Shown: positions 18,950-28,180, counted from the stretch's first letter. The stretch: 64,000 bases of DNA from a bacterium endosymbiont of Escarpia laminata (GCA_003660235.1 QGON01000071.1:62001-126000); one strand, 5' to 3'. The notes: a model not told the origin generated them from the sequence alone. Numbers and translations are program-made.

Positions 18950-20872
18950 CACGGCAAATCTACGCTAACGTCTAATCCATTGATAGTAGATTAGAGTTGC
19001 GAGTCATTTTCAGATAGTCAAAGACCGCGCGCGTATTGAGCAGCAGTTTCTTCATCATTTCCGGAATTGTCTCATTGCTTTTTTTGCTTTTAAGCAGGCC
19101 GATAGCAAATCGCCGCAACCGAGAGATGTTTTCAGGCCCGAAACCCGTACGAATCTGACTGCGATCCTCATCATAATTCCAATCAATAATGTAGTGGCAG
19201 CTTTCCACACGCCAATGCCCACGGTTGTCTGCAAGAATCTGTTGAGGGCTTGCTTGGTACACCGGTGTGCTGGTGATGCCATAGGCGGTCTCTTGACTGG
19301 TTTTCCCGGATTTTTTATCGATGGATTCTCTCTCGATCATGAAGGCCTGGCTGACATGGGGAAAATTGAGGTAGTGATTGAGTTTTGTCGTGACCCAGAT
19401 CTTTCGTGTCTCAATCCGACCATGTTCCCCGTTGCCCGTCTGGATGAAATCAGCCACATTGGAAGTACTCTGAAAATAGAAGGCGATAGCCTCAAGCCGT
19501 ACGGCTTGGTTTGCTTTTACCGTGAAGTGATAGTTTGCTCCCCTGTCCTCAACGAGGTACCGGGCCAGGTCACGCTGAGTGAGTAGTGCATCTGCTGTGA
19601 TGGTTCTGCCTTCAATCTCAATGGCATACAACATCGGTGCCGCAATCTTGATCTCATTGGTTTGCTTCTCTTCATCACGGCCTTTTACCGGAAGTGTTCC
19701 GACTTTTTTTGAGTGTAACATTGGCCACTCTGATGCCCTATCGCACTCATGATATGGGTCTGTCTACCTGTTTCATCAATGGCGTTACACATGGTTTTGC
19801 CATCAATGGCCAGACTCTCATCTATACGGCCATATTGGGCATTCCAGGCGTTTAGCGCCTGATCCAACTGTTCGGGGTCAACACCTATTAACACATTACG
19901 AATCACTGTGCGGCTCGGCACTTCATATTTCCCCTCTCTTTTTCTGCACCTGAAACGGCTGCGAGCCTTGTTGCTAAGCGACTGTACCCAAATGGAAATA
20001 TCCTTATAACCCCGCATACCACAAAGAATGGCCGCCGCAGCAAGGGAGAGCGTCGTGGCCATTTGATGTTTTTTCCCTTGCGCTCTGCGAGGGTCATCAA
20101 TGGCTTTGAAGAAATCGTAAAGGGATAGCATCTGCTTGGCAGTCAGCTTCATTCTCGCACTTCCTGTCTGGTAACGGTCATTGAGCAGGGGGCGAGAGAG
20201 TAGTGTGCATGCATTGCGCTGTAGCGGCATCATAAATACCAGCTTGGCGGATTCTGTTCGCCCGCTATATCCCTCCCTGGTGCGCCGGTATCCTTTGGTT
20301 GAGCCAACCAGTACCCAGTTCGAGGCACGGTAGATGGTGCCGTGGTAACGCTTGGGGTCCACAAAGGTCTCTAGCAGTAGGAGGGGATAGCCAAAACGCT
20401 CCAGCCAATCTTGCTGAATCCTGCGTTTGCACCGTGACAAGATCTGCGAGGCAAGGTTCTTGTGATGGCAACCGGGTAGGATGAGAAAGCGTGAGTTATT
20501 TGCCACCAAATTAAGTCGATCATATTGATGGCGATAACCCCATCCGATCCACACATCCCTTGCAGAGCATTTGAGAGCGGGTGCAGAAAAACTCAATAGT
20601 GCAAGCCATTGGTCTTCGACTGTAGCGATATACCAGAGGGTATTGCCAATCTTGGGTAGTGCGCCAAGATAGTGATGCGCCTGCATGAAATCCTGAAAAG
20701 TGCATTCTTGTGATGGATGAACAGGCGCTACCTTGAGTGATGAATGCCTCAATCTGTCTCTCGTCCGGCTAGTTGAAAGTCTACTTTTTACCTCAGATTG
20801 CAGGATTTGTCCAGATTTTAGGGGTATCTTTATGTTTTTATTGAAATTGGCTCTTAGCGTGAATTCGTCATG
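18950..20872 (-). mobile_element. ISAs1-family insertion sequence, about 1.92 kb
   Basis: The ends are defined by imperfect inverted repeats: CACGGCAAATCTACGCTAA at 18950-18968 and TTAGCGTGAATTCGTCATG at 20854-20872, which match at 14 of 19 positions after complementing. The transposase stop is 3 bp inside the left repeat and its start 120 bp from the right end, as expected for an IS. No target duplication is visible (left flank TTTGGGTG, right flank AGGGAGGG). The left junction interrupts an IS200 transposase. Confidence 0.75.
18972..20752 (-). CDS. ISAs1-family transposase with N-terminal DUF4338, in two frames
   Basis: The 5' frame (20752 to 19685, 355 aa) begins with a DUF4338/DruA-like domain (QAHHYLGALPKIGNTLWYIA, about residues 1-175) and continues into the ISAs1 N-terminal region with the first catalytic Asp in SLAIDGKTMCN. 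The 3' frame (from about 19721 to 18972) continues the same family: KKVGTLPVKGRDEEKQTNEI, ITADALLTQRDLARYL and NRGHWRVESCHYIIDWNYDED. The two frames meet at A AAA AAG (minus strand, 19709-19703), a perfect -1 slippery heptamer in the correct phase. Ribosomal slippage would give one full-length protein; a single-base deletion in the A run is the alternative. Confidence 0.8.
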
Positions 20873-20966
20873 AGGGAGGGGATAGCCTACGGGCTACCTC
20901 CTACCAGATTGTGGTACGCTGCCGGAAGTTATGTATTCGATACTGATTCAATATGCTGAAGGATGG

Positions 20967-21626
20967 ATGATGCCTAAACTATCTGGATTATATGGCTGCC
21001 TTTTGATCGTTCTTTGTGGTCTTTTCTCTTCCCCCACAGTTTTCTCGGCGGAACGTTATATAGTGGACGGTGAGCAGTCATTTGTCCGGATTGCGGCCAA
21101 GATGTGCGAGCCTGATCTGCTGAAAGGTGAGTTTGGAAATGTCTCAGGGGAGATATTCCTGGATGAAGAGAATCTGGAGAATTCCAGTGTCAATATCACG
21201 GTTACTGCCGTTTCCGCGGTCTTTGATCATGAATATCACCGAAGTGACCATATTGAAACGATTGTCATGGGTGCCAAGTTGCTTAATGCAGCAAAATTTC
21301 CGCTGATCAGCTTTAAGAGTACCGAAATAAAACGCACGAATGCGCAACAGTTTGATGCCTATGGAGAGAAATCCAGTGTGGTTACCGCCATCGTTAAAGG
21401 CGACCTGACGCTGATTGGAGTGACGCGCCCCTTCGAGATGGAGGTCACGTTTCATGACAAGACGGGGCAGACCAGCAAGGGCAGGATGGTAGCCGCCTTT
21501 TCCTCGTTTGGTACCTTCAATCGTTCTGATTTCGGGGTTGTCTACGGCCTCGACAGGGTGGGTATACGACGCATGGGCGATGAGGTGATGGTCATGGCCT
21601 CCATTACTGCGAATCGGGCGCAATAA
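20967..21626 (+). CDS. YceI family periplasmic protein (second copy)
   Basis: A 219-aa YceI-like protein. The start at 20967 is chosen because GAAGGA precedes it; a longer frame begins at 20931. The signal peptide is MMPKLSGLYGCLLIVLCGLF with cleavage near FSA-ERY. The mature part starts RYIVDGEQSFVRIAAKM, and the block VFDHEYHRSDHIETIVMGAK is a divergent form of the usual RDxHLRxxDFF motif. It diverges strongly from the copy at 11573-12154, so it is not a recent duplicate. It is convergent with the redoxin gene, and the 3' ends overlap by 23 bp. Confidence 0.88.
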   Translation: MMPKLSGLYGCLLIVLCGLFSSPTVFSAERYIVDGEQSFVRIAAKMCEPDLLKGEFGNVSGEIFLDEENLENSSVNITVTAVSAVFDHEYHRSDHIETIVMGAKLLNAAKFPLISFKSTEIKRTNAQQFDAYGEKSSVVTAIVKGDLTLIGVTRPFEMEVTFHDKTGQTSKGRMVAAFSSFGTFNRSDFGVVYGLDRVGIRRMGDEVMVMASITANRAQ

Positions 21627-22239
21627 TCTGCGGCAGTTCGCTCGCGGGTTGTGTCTTGTTCCTGACGTAGCAGCCATATGCCCGGGTTATCTTTTTGCTG
21701 ACCTCCCGGCCTGCAAGCAGATCATCCAGCGCGTTTCGGGTATAGGGCACCAACTTTCCAGTCGTTTTTTTTAACATGGCGTTGGAATCTATTGCACCGG
21801 AATAGGCAAGGATTCCCTGCCTGTCGATGATAAAGATCTGAGGTGTCGTTGTTGCGCTATAGACGGTGGAGATATCGAGCTCCCTATCCAGGATGACTGT
21901 TTTTTTTGCTGGGTCAAAATGCCCCAGGGCCTGTTCCAGGGTCAGCTTTTGCAGCTTTGGTACTATATTGATCCATGCGACACTATTTTTCGCTGCGTAT
22001 TCATACAGTGAATCCAGCGTGCCGTTATCGTAATACCGGCGGGAGTAGGGACACTCGGGACTGGACCACTCAAGAACCACGATTTTGCCGGCGTAATCAC
22101 TCAGCAGATGCCTGTTTCCCTGGAGATCCTGGCCCTGGAAGTCCGGTGCTTTTGCACCCAACAGCAAGTCGGCAGACAGACTGCCGGTCTGTGTTAACAG
22201 GCAGAGGATAAACACGAGATGGAAAATCTGTTTGCACAC
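21604..22239 (-). CDS. Periplasmic thioredoxin-fold redoxin
   Basis: A 211-aa AhpC/TSA-redoxin-like protein with a signal peptide (cleavage near SLSA-DLL). The fold starts GAKAPDFQGQDLQGNRHLL and has the strand IVVLEWSSPECPYSRRYY, where CPYS replaces CxxC, so only one of the two usual cysteines is present. TPQIFIIDRQGILAYSGAID carries the cis-proline. A late YGCYVR cysteine may act as the resolving residue. It belongs to the group often annotated as thioredoxin family or redoxin proteins. The Fur-like dyad 35-50 bp upstream suggests iron control. Confidence 0.85.
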   Translation of the reverse strand: MCKQIFHLVFILCLLTQTGSLSADLLLGAKAPDFQGQDLQGNRHLLSDYAGKIVVLEWSSPECPYSRRYYDNGTLDSLYEYAAKNSVAWINIVPKLQKLTLEQALGHFDPAKKTVILDRELDISTVYSATTTPQIFIIDRQGILAYSGAIDSNAMLKKTTGKLVPYTRNALDDLLAGREVSKKITRAYGCYVRNKTQPASELPQIIAPDSQ

Positions 22240-22273
22240 AGGGCTGCTTCCGATAATGGTGACGATTGATGGA

Positions 22274-22288
22274 AATTGATTATCAATT
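22274..22288. promoter_or_regulatory. Fur-box-like dyad upstream of the redoxin gene
   Basis: AATTGAT-T-ATCAATT is a perfect 7-1-7 inverted repeat, the geometry of Fur half-sites, and contains TGATTATCA. It lies 35 bp upstream of the ATG at 22239. Regulation is inferred. Confidence 0.45.
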
Positions 22289-22346
22289 GATTTGACGGCA
22301 GGTTACGCGAGAAAGGCCTGGATAAAAATGCCTTTCGTTGTTCAAG

Positions 22347-22409
22347 TTTGCAGTCAAGACCATTGCTGATATCTATAAACCTCGGTGGCGAGTGGAACGA
22401 TTCTACAAA
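22347..22409 (+). pseudogene. Remnant of an IS4-like transposase
   Basis: A 21-residue stretch, FAVKTIADIYKPRWRVERFY plus K, matches the conserved block near the glutamate of DDE transposases of the IS4 type (KTIADIYKxRWxIExFFK). Nothing recognisable remains on either side before the SWIM gene. It is a fossil of an earlier insertion. Confidence 0.7.
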
Positions 22410-22511
22410 TGTTATTACATGAATGGGAAGCCGGCAAAAATGCCAGAGAGTCCCTGCACTGCGGGTGGCGCATACCCCCCACCCGACGTCACGGTATTCT
22501 TTGGTTTGAGG

Positions 22512-23480
22512 TTATTTTCCTGACCATGCCTGAGTAAGTGCCGTTAGCGAACGCTCCTGAAGTTTGAGTCTGCCGCGTTTGCCTTCCCAATTCGCGATCG
22601 TCTGCGGGCTTACACCAATCAGGCCTGCAAACTGGTTGCGTGTCATGTCGTACGTTTTGCGCAGCCGGGCGACCGCCGCGCCGGTAGGTGTGAAGGTCTT
22701 CTTCCTGGATGCTGTTTTCTTCTTTGCGGTTTTCCGTGCGGGTGTTTTGCGCTTTTTTGCCGGCCCGGTTGTCTCTTCGATATCGATACCGAATAGTTTC
22801 GAGAGATCCTGGTTTGCGAGCCGACGCTGTTTGCCTCGCCCGGTGGTTGCTATCTGAATATCCAGATTCGCCGAGATGAGTGCTTCATGATCGACCTTGC
22901 GCAGCAGGAAAAGCAGTTCCGGCTTATCGTCCAGGCGGGTGCCTACTCCGTACAGCACGGCGGCCACATGTTTGCACATGTCGGCCCAGTCGGGGCAGTC
23001 ACAGTGGAACTTGATATCCCTGGGTTGGGGGAACAACCCTTTTGCGGGTTCGGTCACGATCTCCATCACCTGATGGGAGAATCGTCCCTGTAATAATTCC
23101 AGTATGGATCCAATCTGACCGGCGCATTGCTTGCGCAGCTTTTTCCACTTGGCCTGTGACAAGGCGGCAATATCGATAGTGACATGATAGAGCGTTGAAC
23201 CAGAGACGATGGCCTCAATTTTTCCTCTCTTGATTGCCAGGTGACAGACCGAGCCGTTACGGACATAGGTTCGGCCGCGTGGCAGGCGGTTGGCGTAGTC
23301 GCTGAAACGTTCCAGGTGTTTGCACCAGGCCTCGCCCCAAAAGGTATGGGCGATCTTGCGGCCCTGAGTCTCGATGGGTTCGATGCCCATGCCCTTTTTA
23401 CGCAACTTGTTCATTTCCCGGACTGCTTTGGCGCGCCGCTTTGCTACCGGCACATAGGGCAGCCATCCGCCATATGACAT
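22512..23480 (-). CDS. SWIM zinc-finger protein with C-terminal HTH
   Basis: A 322-aa protein. The SWIM zinc finger is at about residues 155-175 (FHCDCPDWADMCKHVAAVLY: C-x-C, then C-x-H). A Lys/Arg-rich linker (TGPAKKRKTPARKTAKKKTA region) leads to a C-terminal XRE-type helix-turn-helix (MTRNQFAGLIGVSPQTIANW). It lies 14 bp downstream of the SNF2 helicase gene and is surely cotranscribed. SWIM/SNF2 pairs are widespread in bacteria, and their role (chromosome remodelling, repair or defence) is not settled. The HTH tail is an extra that could recruit the complex to DNA. Confidence 0.9.
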   Translation of the reverse strand: MSYGGWLPYVPVAKRRAKAVREMNKLRKKGMGIEPIETQGRKIAHTFWGEAWCKHLERFSDYANRLPRGRTYVRNGSVCHLAIKRGKIEAIVSGSTLYHVTIDIAALSQAKWKKLRKQCAGQIGSILELLQGRFSHQVMEIVTEPAKGLFPQPRDIKFHCDCPDWADMCKHVAAVLYGVGTRLDDKPELLFLLRKVDHEALISANLDIQIATTGRGKQRRLANQDLSKLFGIDIEETTGPAKKRKTPARKTAKKKTASRKKTFTPTGAAVARLRKTYDMTRNQFAGLIGVSPQTIANWEGKRGRLKLQERSLTALTQAWSGK

Positions 23481-23494
23481 TGATGATTCTCCGC

Positions 23495-26194
23495 TTACAC
23501 CTGGACCTTGTTAAGGTCGAGCGAAACCAGTTTCAGTAGTTCCGTGTTGTTCATTTCGGTCAGCAGGGCTTCGGCGCCGCCTTCCAGAAGTTCACTGGCC
23601 AATGCCGTCTTTTCTGCGATCAGGGCGTCTATTTTCTCTTCCACCGTACCCTGACAAACAAATTTATGGACCAGCACATTGTTCCGTTGACCGATACGAA
23701 ACGCCCGGTCGGTGGCCTGGTTTTCCACCGCTGGGTTCCACCAGCGATCGAAGTGGATCACGTGGGATGCAGCAGTCAGGTTCAGCCCGGTACCGCCGGC
23801 CTTGAGTGACAGGATGAAAAACGGAGGGCCGTCTTCCTGCTGAAAATCGTCCACCAGCTTTTTGCGCCGTTTGACCGGTGTGCCGCCATGCAGAACCAGT
23901 CCGGGACGGCCAAACTGTTCCGTCAGAAACTCGGCCAACGGGCCGGTGATCTCACGGAACTGGGTAAAGACCAACATCTTCTCCTGGCGCGAGGCGATCT
24001 CTTCGCACAACTCGGCCAGGCGGGTGAATTTACCGCTGCTGCCTGGATTATACCGGTCATCGCCCAATAGCTGCGAGGGATGGTTGCAGATCTGCTTGAA
24101 GCGCATAAGGCTGGCCAGCACCAGGCCGCGTCGTTTCATCCCGTCCAATGTCTCGAGTGAGGTGGCCAGTTTCTTGACCTCCTTGCCGTACAATATGGCT
24201 TGGGCCTTGCTCAGTCCGCACCACGCGCGCACCTCGGTTTTTTCTGGTAGATCGGTGATGATTGTCTTGTCGGTCTTGAGCCGTCGCAGGATGTAGGGAG
24301 ACACCAGGTTACGCAAGGGGGCATATTGATCGCTCTCTCCGGTGGATAGTGATTTGACGAAGCCCTTGAATCGAGCCGCAGATCCGAGCAGGCCCGGAGA
24401 CAGAAAATCGAACAGGGACCAGAGATCGCCGAGCCGGTTTTCTATGGGTGTTCCGGTCAGCACGATCCGTGAGCCGGCCCGCAACTTCTTGGCCGCGCGG
24501 GTTTGCCGGCTGCCGGGGTTCTTTATTGCCTGTGCCTCGTCGAGGATAAGCAACTTCCAGCGCTGTTCGTGCAGCCAGGGCTGTCGCAGCAACATGCCGT
24601 AGGTGGTCAGAACCAGATCGATCCCTGCCAGGCTGCTCCCTCTATCGCTGGCCAGGGCCTCGATATCCTGTTTACTCATCAATGATGTATGCACGAACAG
24701 GCAGCGTAGCGAGGGGCCAAAGCGCTCCAATTCAGCCTTCCAGTTGGCCAGCAGCGATGCGGGCAGCACCAGCAGGGAGGGGGTCTTGTTGCGGCGCTTT
24801 TTCATTACCAGCAGCAGTGCAATGATCTGCATGGTCTTGCCCAGCCCCATATCGTCGGCCAGGCAGGCGCCAAGCCCCAGTTGCGACAGCAGCCACAGCC
24901 AGCTGACACCAGCTTGTTGATACGGGCGCAGATCGGCCTTGAGGGTGCTGCCGGGGTTGATAGTCTTGAGTGTTTCCGGTGACCGCAGTTCATCGAGCAG
25001 GGATTCCAGCCAGGCTCCAGGTTGTACAAAGGCCCACTGCTGATCGTCGGCCGGCGCATCTGCTTGCTTCAGGTCTGCCGTGGCGCCGGCCAGCAGTCGC
25101 ATTCCCTCGACAAAGGAGAGTCCATCTGTGCCCGCTTCAGCCTCAACATTTTTCCACTGTGCCAGCGCATCGGCCAGTTTTTCCCGGTCTACTTCGACCC
25201 ATTGGCCCTTGATGAACATCAGACCATCTTGTGCCGCCAGTAGTGACTCCAACTCCTGCTTGGTAAGGGTCTCATCACCCAGGACGATCCCCAGTTTGAA
25301 ATCCAGTAGCGCATTGGCGTCGAGTCTCTTCTGCTTAACATTGCCGATGGTGACGCTAACCTGCGGCCGGGTACGTTTCTTCCACCAGTTGGGCAGGCGG
25401 ACGATTACACCGCACTGTTCGTAGAGTGGCGTTTCTTTAAGGAATTCGTAGGTCTCGGCCGGTGTCCATGCCAGGGGGTGGTACAGATCTCCACTCTCGA
25501 CCAGTTCCCTGATCAGAGCGCTGGACTCGGATGCGCGTTGTACCGGAGACAGCAGACGGATCAGCGCCCGTTTGTTGCGGGCTCCCGCATACTCCTGCAG
25601 GGCCTTGGCCAGCGGTTGGTGACGAATTTTGCCCTGGCTCTGGCGGGTCAGCTCCGGTGCATAGGTTGCCATAAACGCGAACGGATAGTCCGGGTCGAGC
25701 TTGTTTTCCGCCAGGTGAAAGCAGACTCGGCCAGCCTGATGCCAGCGTGGTGCGTTTTTCTCAAGGTACGCACTGAGGCCACCCTGCTGCCGGATTTGCA
25801 TGCATACCCGGTCGTCAAGCCACGACCAGATATCCGTGAGTACCTGTGCAGAGAGATACTCGGCACCGCGCATCGGTGGTGCACCTTCGAGCAGTGATGC
25901 CGTTTGCTCTTCGTCGAGTGCAGTCGCTGAATCGAGATGCGCCGGATCGGCCTGTTCCATCTGACATCGCACAGCCAGATACTGGCAGGTGAAAGCCCGC
26001 CAATAGCCAAGGGCAGGGGAGAGGCCCACAGCGTTATCTTTTGCTGCCAGTGCAATCAGGCCATCGGCGATGCCCCGTGCAAATGCGGTGTCGATGGCTG
26101 TCTGTCCGGTTTTCTGGCCGGTATCGTTGTCGTTCCCCGTTGGGAACCAGTGCAGGTGTCCCGAGGGCAACACCCCGAGTTCAGATTGGGTCAT
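23495..26194 (-). CDS. SNF2-family DEAD/DEAH helicase (Swi2/Snf2 translocase)
   Basis: An 899-aa SNF2 ATPase. The N-terminal half (residues 1-420) is the bacterial SNF2-associated region. Motif I is DDMGLGKTMQI near residue 445 and motif II is LILDEAQAIKNP near 550. The C-terminal RecA lobe has VLHGGTPVKRRKKLVDDF and SLKAGGTGLNLTAASHVIHF, ending with ENQATDRAFRIGQ. It is predicted to translocate on duplex DNA with its SWIM partner encoded immediately downstream. The intact reading frame contrasts with decayed sequences on both sides. Confidence 0.93.
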   Translation of the reverse strand: MTQSELGVLPSGHLHWFPTGNDNDTGQKTGQTAIDTAFARGIADGLIALAAKDNAVGLSPALGYWRAFTCQYLAVRCQMEQADPAHLDSATALDEEQTASLLEGAPPMRGAEYLSAQVLTDIWSWLDDRVCMQIRQQGGLSAYLEKNAPRWHQAGRVCFHLAENKLDPDYPFAFMATYAPELTRQSQGKIRHQPLAKALQEYAGARNKRALIRLLSPVQRASESSALIRELVESGDLYHPLAWTPAETYEFLKETPLYEQCGVIVRLPNWWKKRTRPQVSVTIGNVKQKRLDANALLDFKLGIVLGDETLTKQELESLLAAQDGLMFIKGQWVEVDREKLADALAQWKNVEAEAGTDGLSFVEGMRLLAGATADLKQADAPADDQQWAFVQPGAWLESLLDELRSPETLKTINPGSTLKADLRPYQQAGVSWLWLLSQLGLGACLADDMGLGKTMQIIALLLVMKKRRNKTPSLLVLPASLLANWKAELERFGPSLRCLFVHTSLMSKQDIEALASDRGSSLAGIDLVLTTYGMLLRQPWLHEQRWKLLILDEAQAIKNPGSRQTRAAKKLRAGSRIVLTGTPIENRLGDLWSLFDFLSPGLLGSAARFKGFVKSLSTGESDQYAPLRNLVSPYILRRLKTDKTIITDLPEKTEVRAWCGLSKAQAILYGKEVKKLATSLETLDGMKRRGLVLASLMRFKQICNHPSQLLGDDRYNPGSSGKFTRLAELCEEIASRQEKMLVFTQFREITGPLAEFLTEQFGRPGLVLHGGTPVKRRKKLVDDFQQEDGPPFFILSLKAGGTGLNLTAASHVIHFDRWWNPAVENQATDRAFRIGQRNNVLVHKFVCQGTVEEKIDALIAEKTALASELLEGGAEALLTEMNNTELLKLVSLDLNKVQV

Positions 26195-26290
26195 TGAGTG
26201 GGTTGGTGTGATGTTTCATTTCCCTGGGGGATCTGTTTTTCGCAGTTTGCGCGAGGTGGTTTGTTAAAGGCGCTGACGCGCAAGCGTTTG

Positions 26291-26552
26291 TCAGGTTGTC
26301 GTCTCAGGCCACTTTCTGGGGGTATGGAGAACTCTGAGTATCACAAGGCTGTTTTCCTCCACGCGCCAGGCAATGATGTAGGGAATATCGACCAGCACAC
26401 TTTCACGGGTTCCAGGTACTCGTCCGGGTCTTGGGCGAGGTAGCGGCGCAGGGCATCGAGGGCCAGGAATGAACGGGTCCGGCCGGTAGCTTCCGCCAAT
26501 TTTTCCAGCTGCTCACCGTCTCTTCGGGTACGCGTATGCTTAGGCTTGCCAT
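26291..26552 (-). pseudogene. Decayed RHH antitoxin / ParE-RelE toxin remnant
   Basis: Pieces of a toxin-antitoxin pair lie in three frames. From 26552: MASLSIRVPEET, a typical ribbon-helix-helix antitoxin start. After a frameshift: GEQLEKLAEATGRTRSFLAL and DALRRYLAQ, the antitoxin helices. Then, in another frame: VDIPYIIAWRVEENSLVILR and VLHTPRKWPET, the C-terminal end of a ParE/RelE toxin, stopping at 26291. Most of the toxin is deleted, so neither part can be functional. It sits upstream of the SNF2 gene in AT-richer DNA. Confidence 0.75.
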
Positions 26553-26807
26553 TGAGAGACGCCTCCTTGTATACATTGTAGCGCGAATGACCGATTACTG
26601 TACCCGAGCGGTTTTCCTGGATAAGCAGGTCCAGGAGGTCGTTGTTCGCGTGATCAGGGGAAGAGCCATTAAAGGTGGAGTTAAAGACTTGTTGATTTCG
26701 ACAAGTGATGTGTGCCACCTCTGCATGAATAATGAATGGGTAGCTGTGAGAGAAAGGAATGAAGCACAACAATCGGGCTATCTATAGTAAGGTAGACACT
26801 CGTTCAG

Positions 26808-27860
26808 TTACAGAAAATCATCCAGTACCTTGTCCGCCAGGATGATCTTGCTCTTTCTGCGGAGCCTTACGACAGAAGGGTCGAAGTTATCAAGGATGTC
26901 GTAGTAGTTCCTGTCCAGAAATTCAACTGCCGCCTTTTGTTCCTGATTGGCTAATCCATCAAGCTCAGCGATATCCCCGGTAATACGCTGGCTATCCTTA
27001 TGAAAGTGCCTGAAGCGAACCGCATCGAGGGCGCTCTTGTCGGAGAAAACGAAGTTGGTGTGAGATTCGCTTCCCTGTTTTTCGGGCAGTAAGTAGACGC
27101 GCTGTTTTGATTCTTTATCAGACTGGTCAAGCCGGTGTTCGTAACGCATCTGCATGTATTCGAAATAGCGATGCTGAAGTTCGTCCAGCTGTGGCTCCTT
27201 GCCGGCGGCATTTACCTGAAAGTCAAAAATCGTTCCCTGTCCCTCTTGTTTGCCATGGTTGTTCCCCTCCACATAGTTGTGTGGAATGAGTTCATCGATC
27301 CGCTCTGTTCCTGTTTCATCCAGGATGTCATGAAGCCATGCGGCCAAAGAGAACAGGGTGGCGTAGTTGAATTCACCGCCGATATTCAGCCTTGCCCAGC
27401 AGGGGTAGAGATCTCCCTGGTAAGGTTGTACCTCGTAAGCTGGATCTTCCCGCTTGCGGGCTTGCTGCTGAAAACGGTGGTCATCCCGAGCGTAGTCACC
27501 AAGGGTGGAAAATTTCAGAAGCGTTACACCATCGGCCAGGTATTCGTTCAGAAAGAAGTTATTCTCGCCGATGCCCTGAAATGGCAACAATGTACTGTTC
27601 GGCAGTAAATATTGTTCATCATTGAACTCGCTCAGGGCATCATCCAGTTGCTCTTCTGAATTCGTATTGATGTCAAAAAGTATCTTTAGCAATGTCTGTC
27701 GGATATGAAAATCTTCTTCCCTGGAAGCATTCAGGCGATACCGTTCCTGCTCTGCTTCTGGCCACGCGTAGTATTCAGGGATGGCATGAATAATCGCGCG
27801 GCGCAGGGCGACTTCGCTTTTGTCTGAATGTAAGGGTGAAGGTTTCATCGGTATGCCCAT
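26808..27860 (-). CDS. Protein of unknown function in the RtcR-linked operon
   Basis: A 350-aa soluble, acidic protein with no membrane segment, signal peptide or motif that I recognise. Notable stretches are the central GEFNYATLFSLAAWLHDILDET, an acidic glutamine/aspartate-rich half, and a basic C terminus (VVRLRRKSKIILADKVLDDF). ATG 27860 (or 27848) lies 12 bp after the stop of the small CxxC gene, so it is the last gene of the unit starting at 28930. A role in RNA damage response would follow only from its context beside rtcR. Confidence 0.7.
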   Translation of the reverse strand: MGIPMKPSPLHSDKSEVALRRAIIHAIPEYYAWPEAEQERYRLNASREEDFHIRQTLLKILFDINTNSEEQLDDALSEFNDEQYLLPNSTLLPFQGIGENNFFLNEYLADGVTLLKFSTLGDYARDDHRFQQQARKREDPAYEVQPYQGDLYPCWARLNIGGEFNYATLFSLAAWLHDILDETGTERIDELIPHNYVEGNNHGKQEGQGTIFDFQVNAAGKEPQLDELQHRYFEYMQMRYEHRLDQSDKESKQRVYLLPEKQGSESHTNFVFSDKSALDAVRFRHFHKDSQRITGDIAELDGLANQEQKAAVEFLDRNYYDILDNFDPSVVRLRRKSKIILADKVLDDFL

Positions 27861-27872
27861 TATGTCTGATAC

Positions 27873-28058
27873 TCAATCAGAATCACGGTCCCTGTCTTCT
27901 CTATAGAGGGTAATCTTTTCGGCAGTGATTGTCCGTCGGCGATGGTCACTGAATTTTTCACCGTCTGCTCGTTCCGTGCGCACCCCGTTGACTTTCCAGG
28001 GTTTGCACAGCTTGCAACCGGCTCGCCGGTTTCTCGGTCTTCCTCTCTTATGGTGCAT
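27873..28058 (-). CDS. Small basic CxxC protein
   Basis: About 61 aa from ATG 28058 (a longer frame from 28112 is possible). It begins MHHKRGRPRNRRAGCKLCKP and continues WKVNG, with a single CxxC pair in a very basic context, then EKFSDHRRRTITAEK and an Arg/Asp-rich tail. The RRAGCxxCKPWK signature recurs in small uncharacterised bacterial proteins, as far as I recall. A zinc-binding or RNA-binding role is plausible but unproven. The gene lies between the structured 272-nt gap and the 350-aa gene in the RtcR-divergent operon. Confidence 0.6.
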   Translation of the reverse strand: MHHKRGRPRNRRAGCKLCKPWKVNGVRTERADGEKFSDHRRRTITAEKITLYREDRDRDSD

Positions 28059-28180
28059 TTTTAATGATCCAAAAGTTAAATTAAATACGGGCATGGCCAA
28101 TACAACCGACAACAGTCAACCCGCAAAAGTCCGGTCCGATTGATGGCATTCGGCAACCCGACGCTAAATCAACTCCAGTT

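Noticed and set aside
17197-22500. A tRNA-integrated island with flanking attachment repeats
   Set aside because: The gene content fits, but no duplicate of the tRNA-Glu 3' end and no integrase gene were found in the window.
26536-26787. An 83-codon plus-strand frame beside the toxin-antitoxin remnant
   Set aside because: It overlaps the remnant antisense, lacks a ribosome site and has no recognisable motif.
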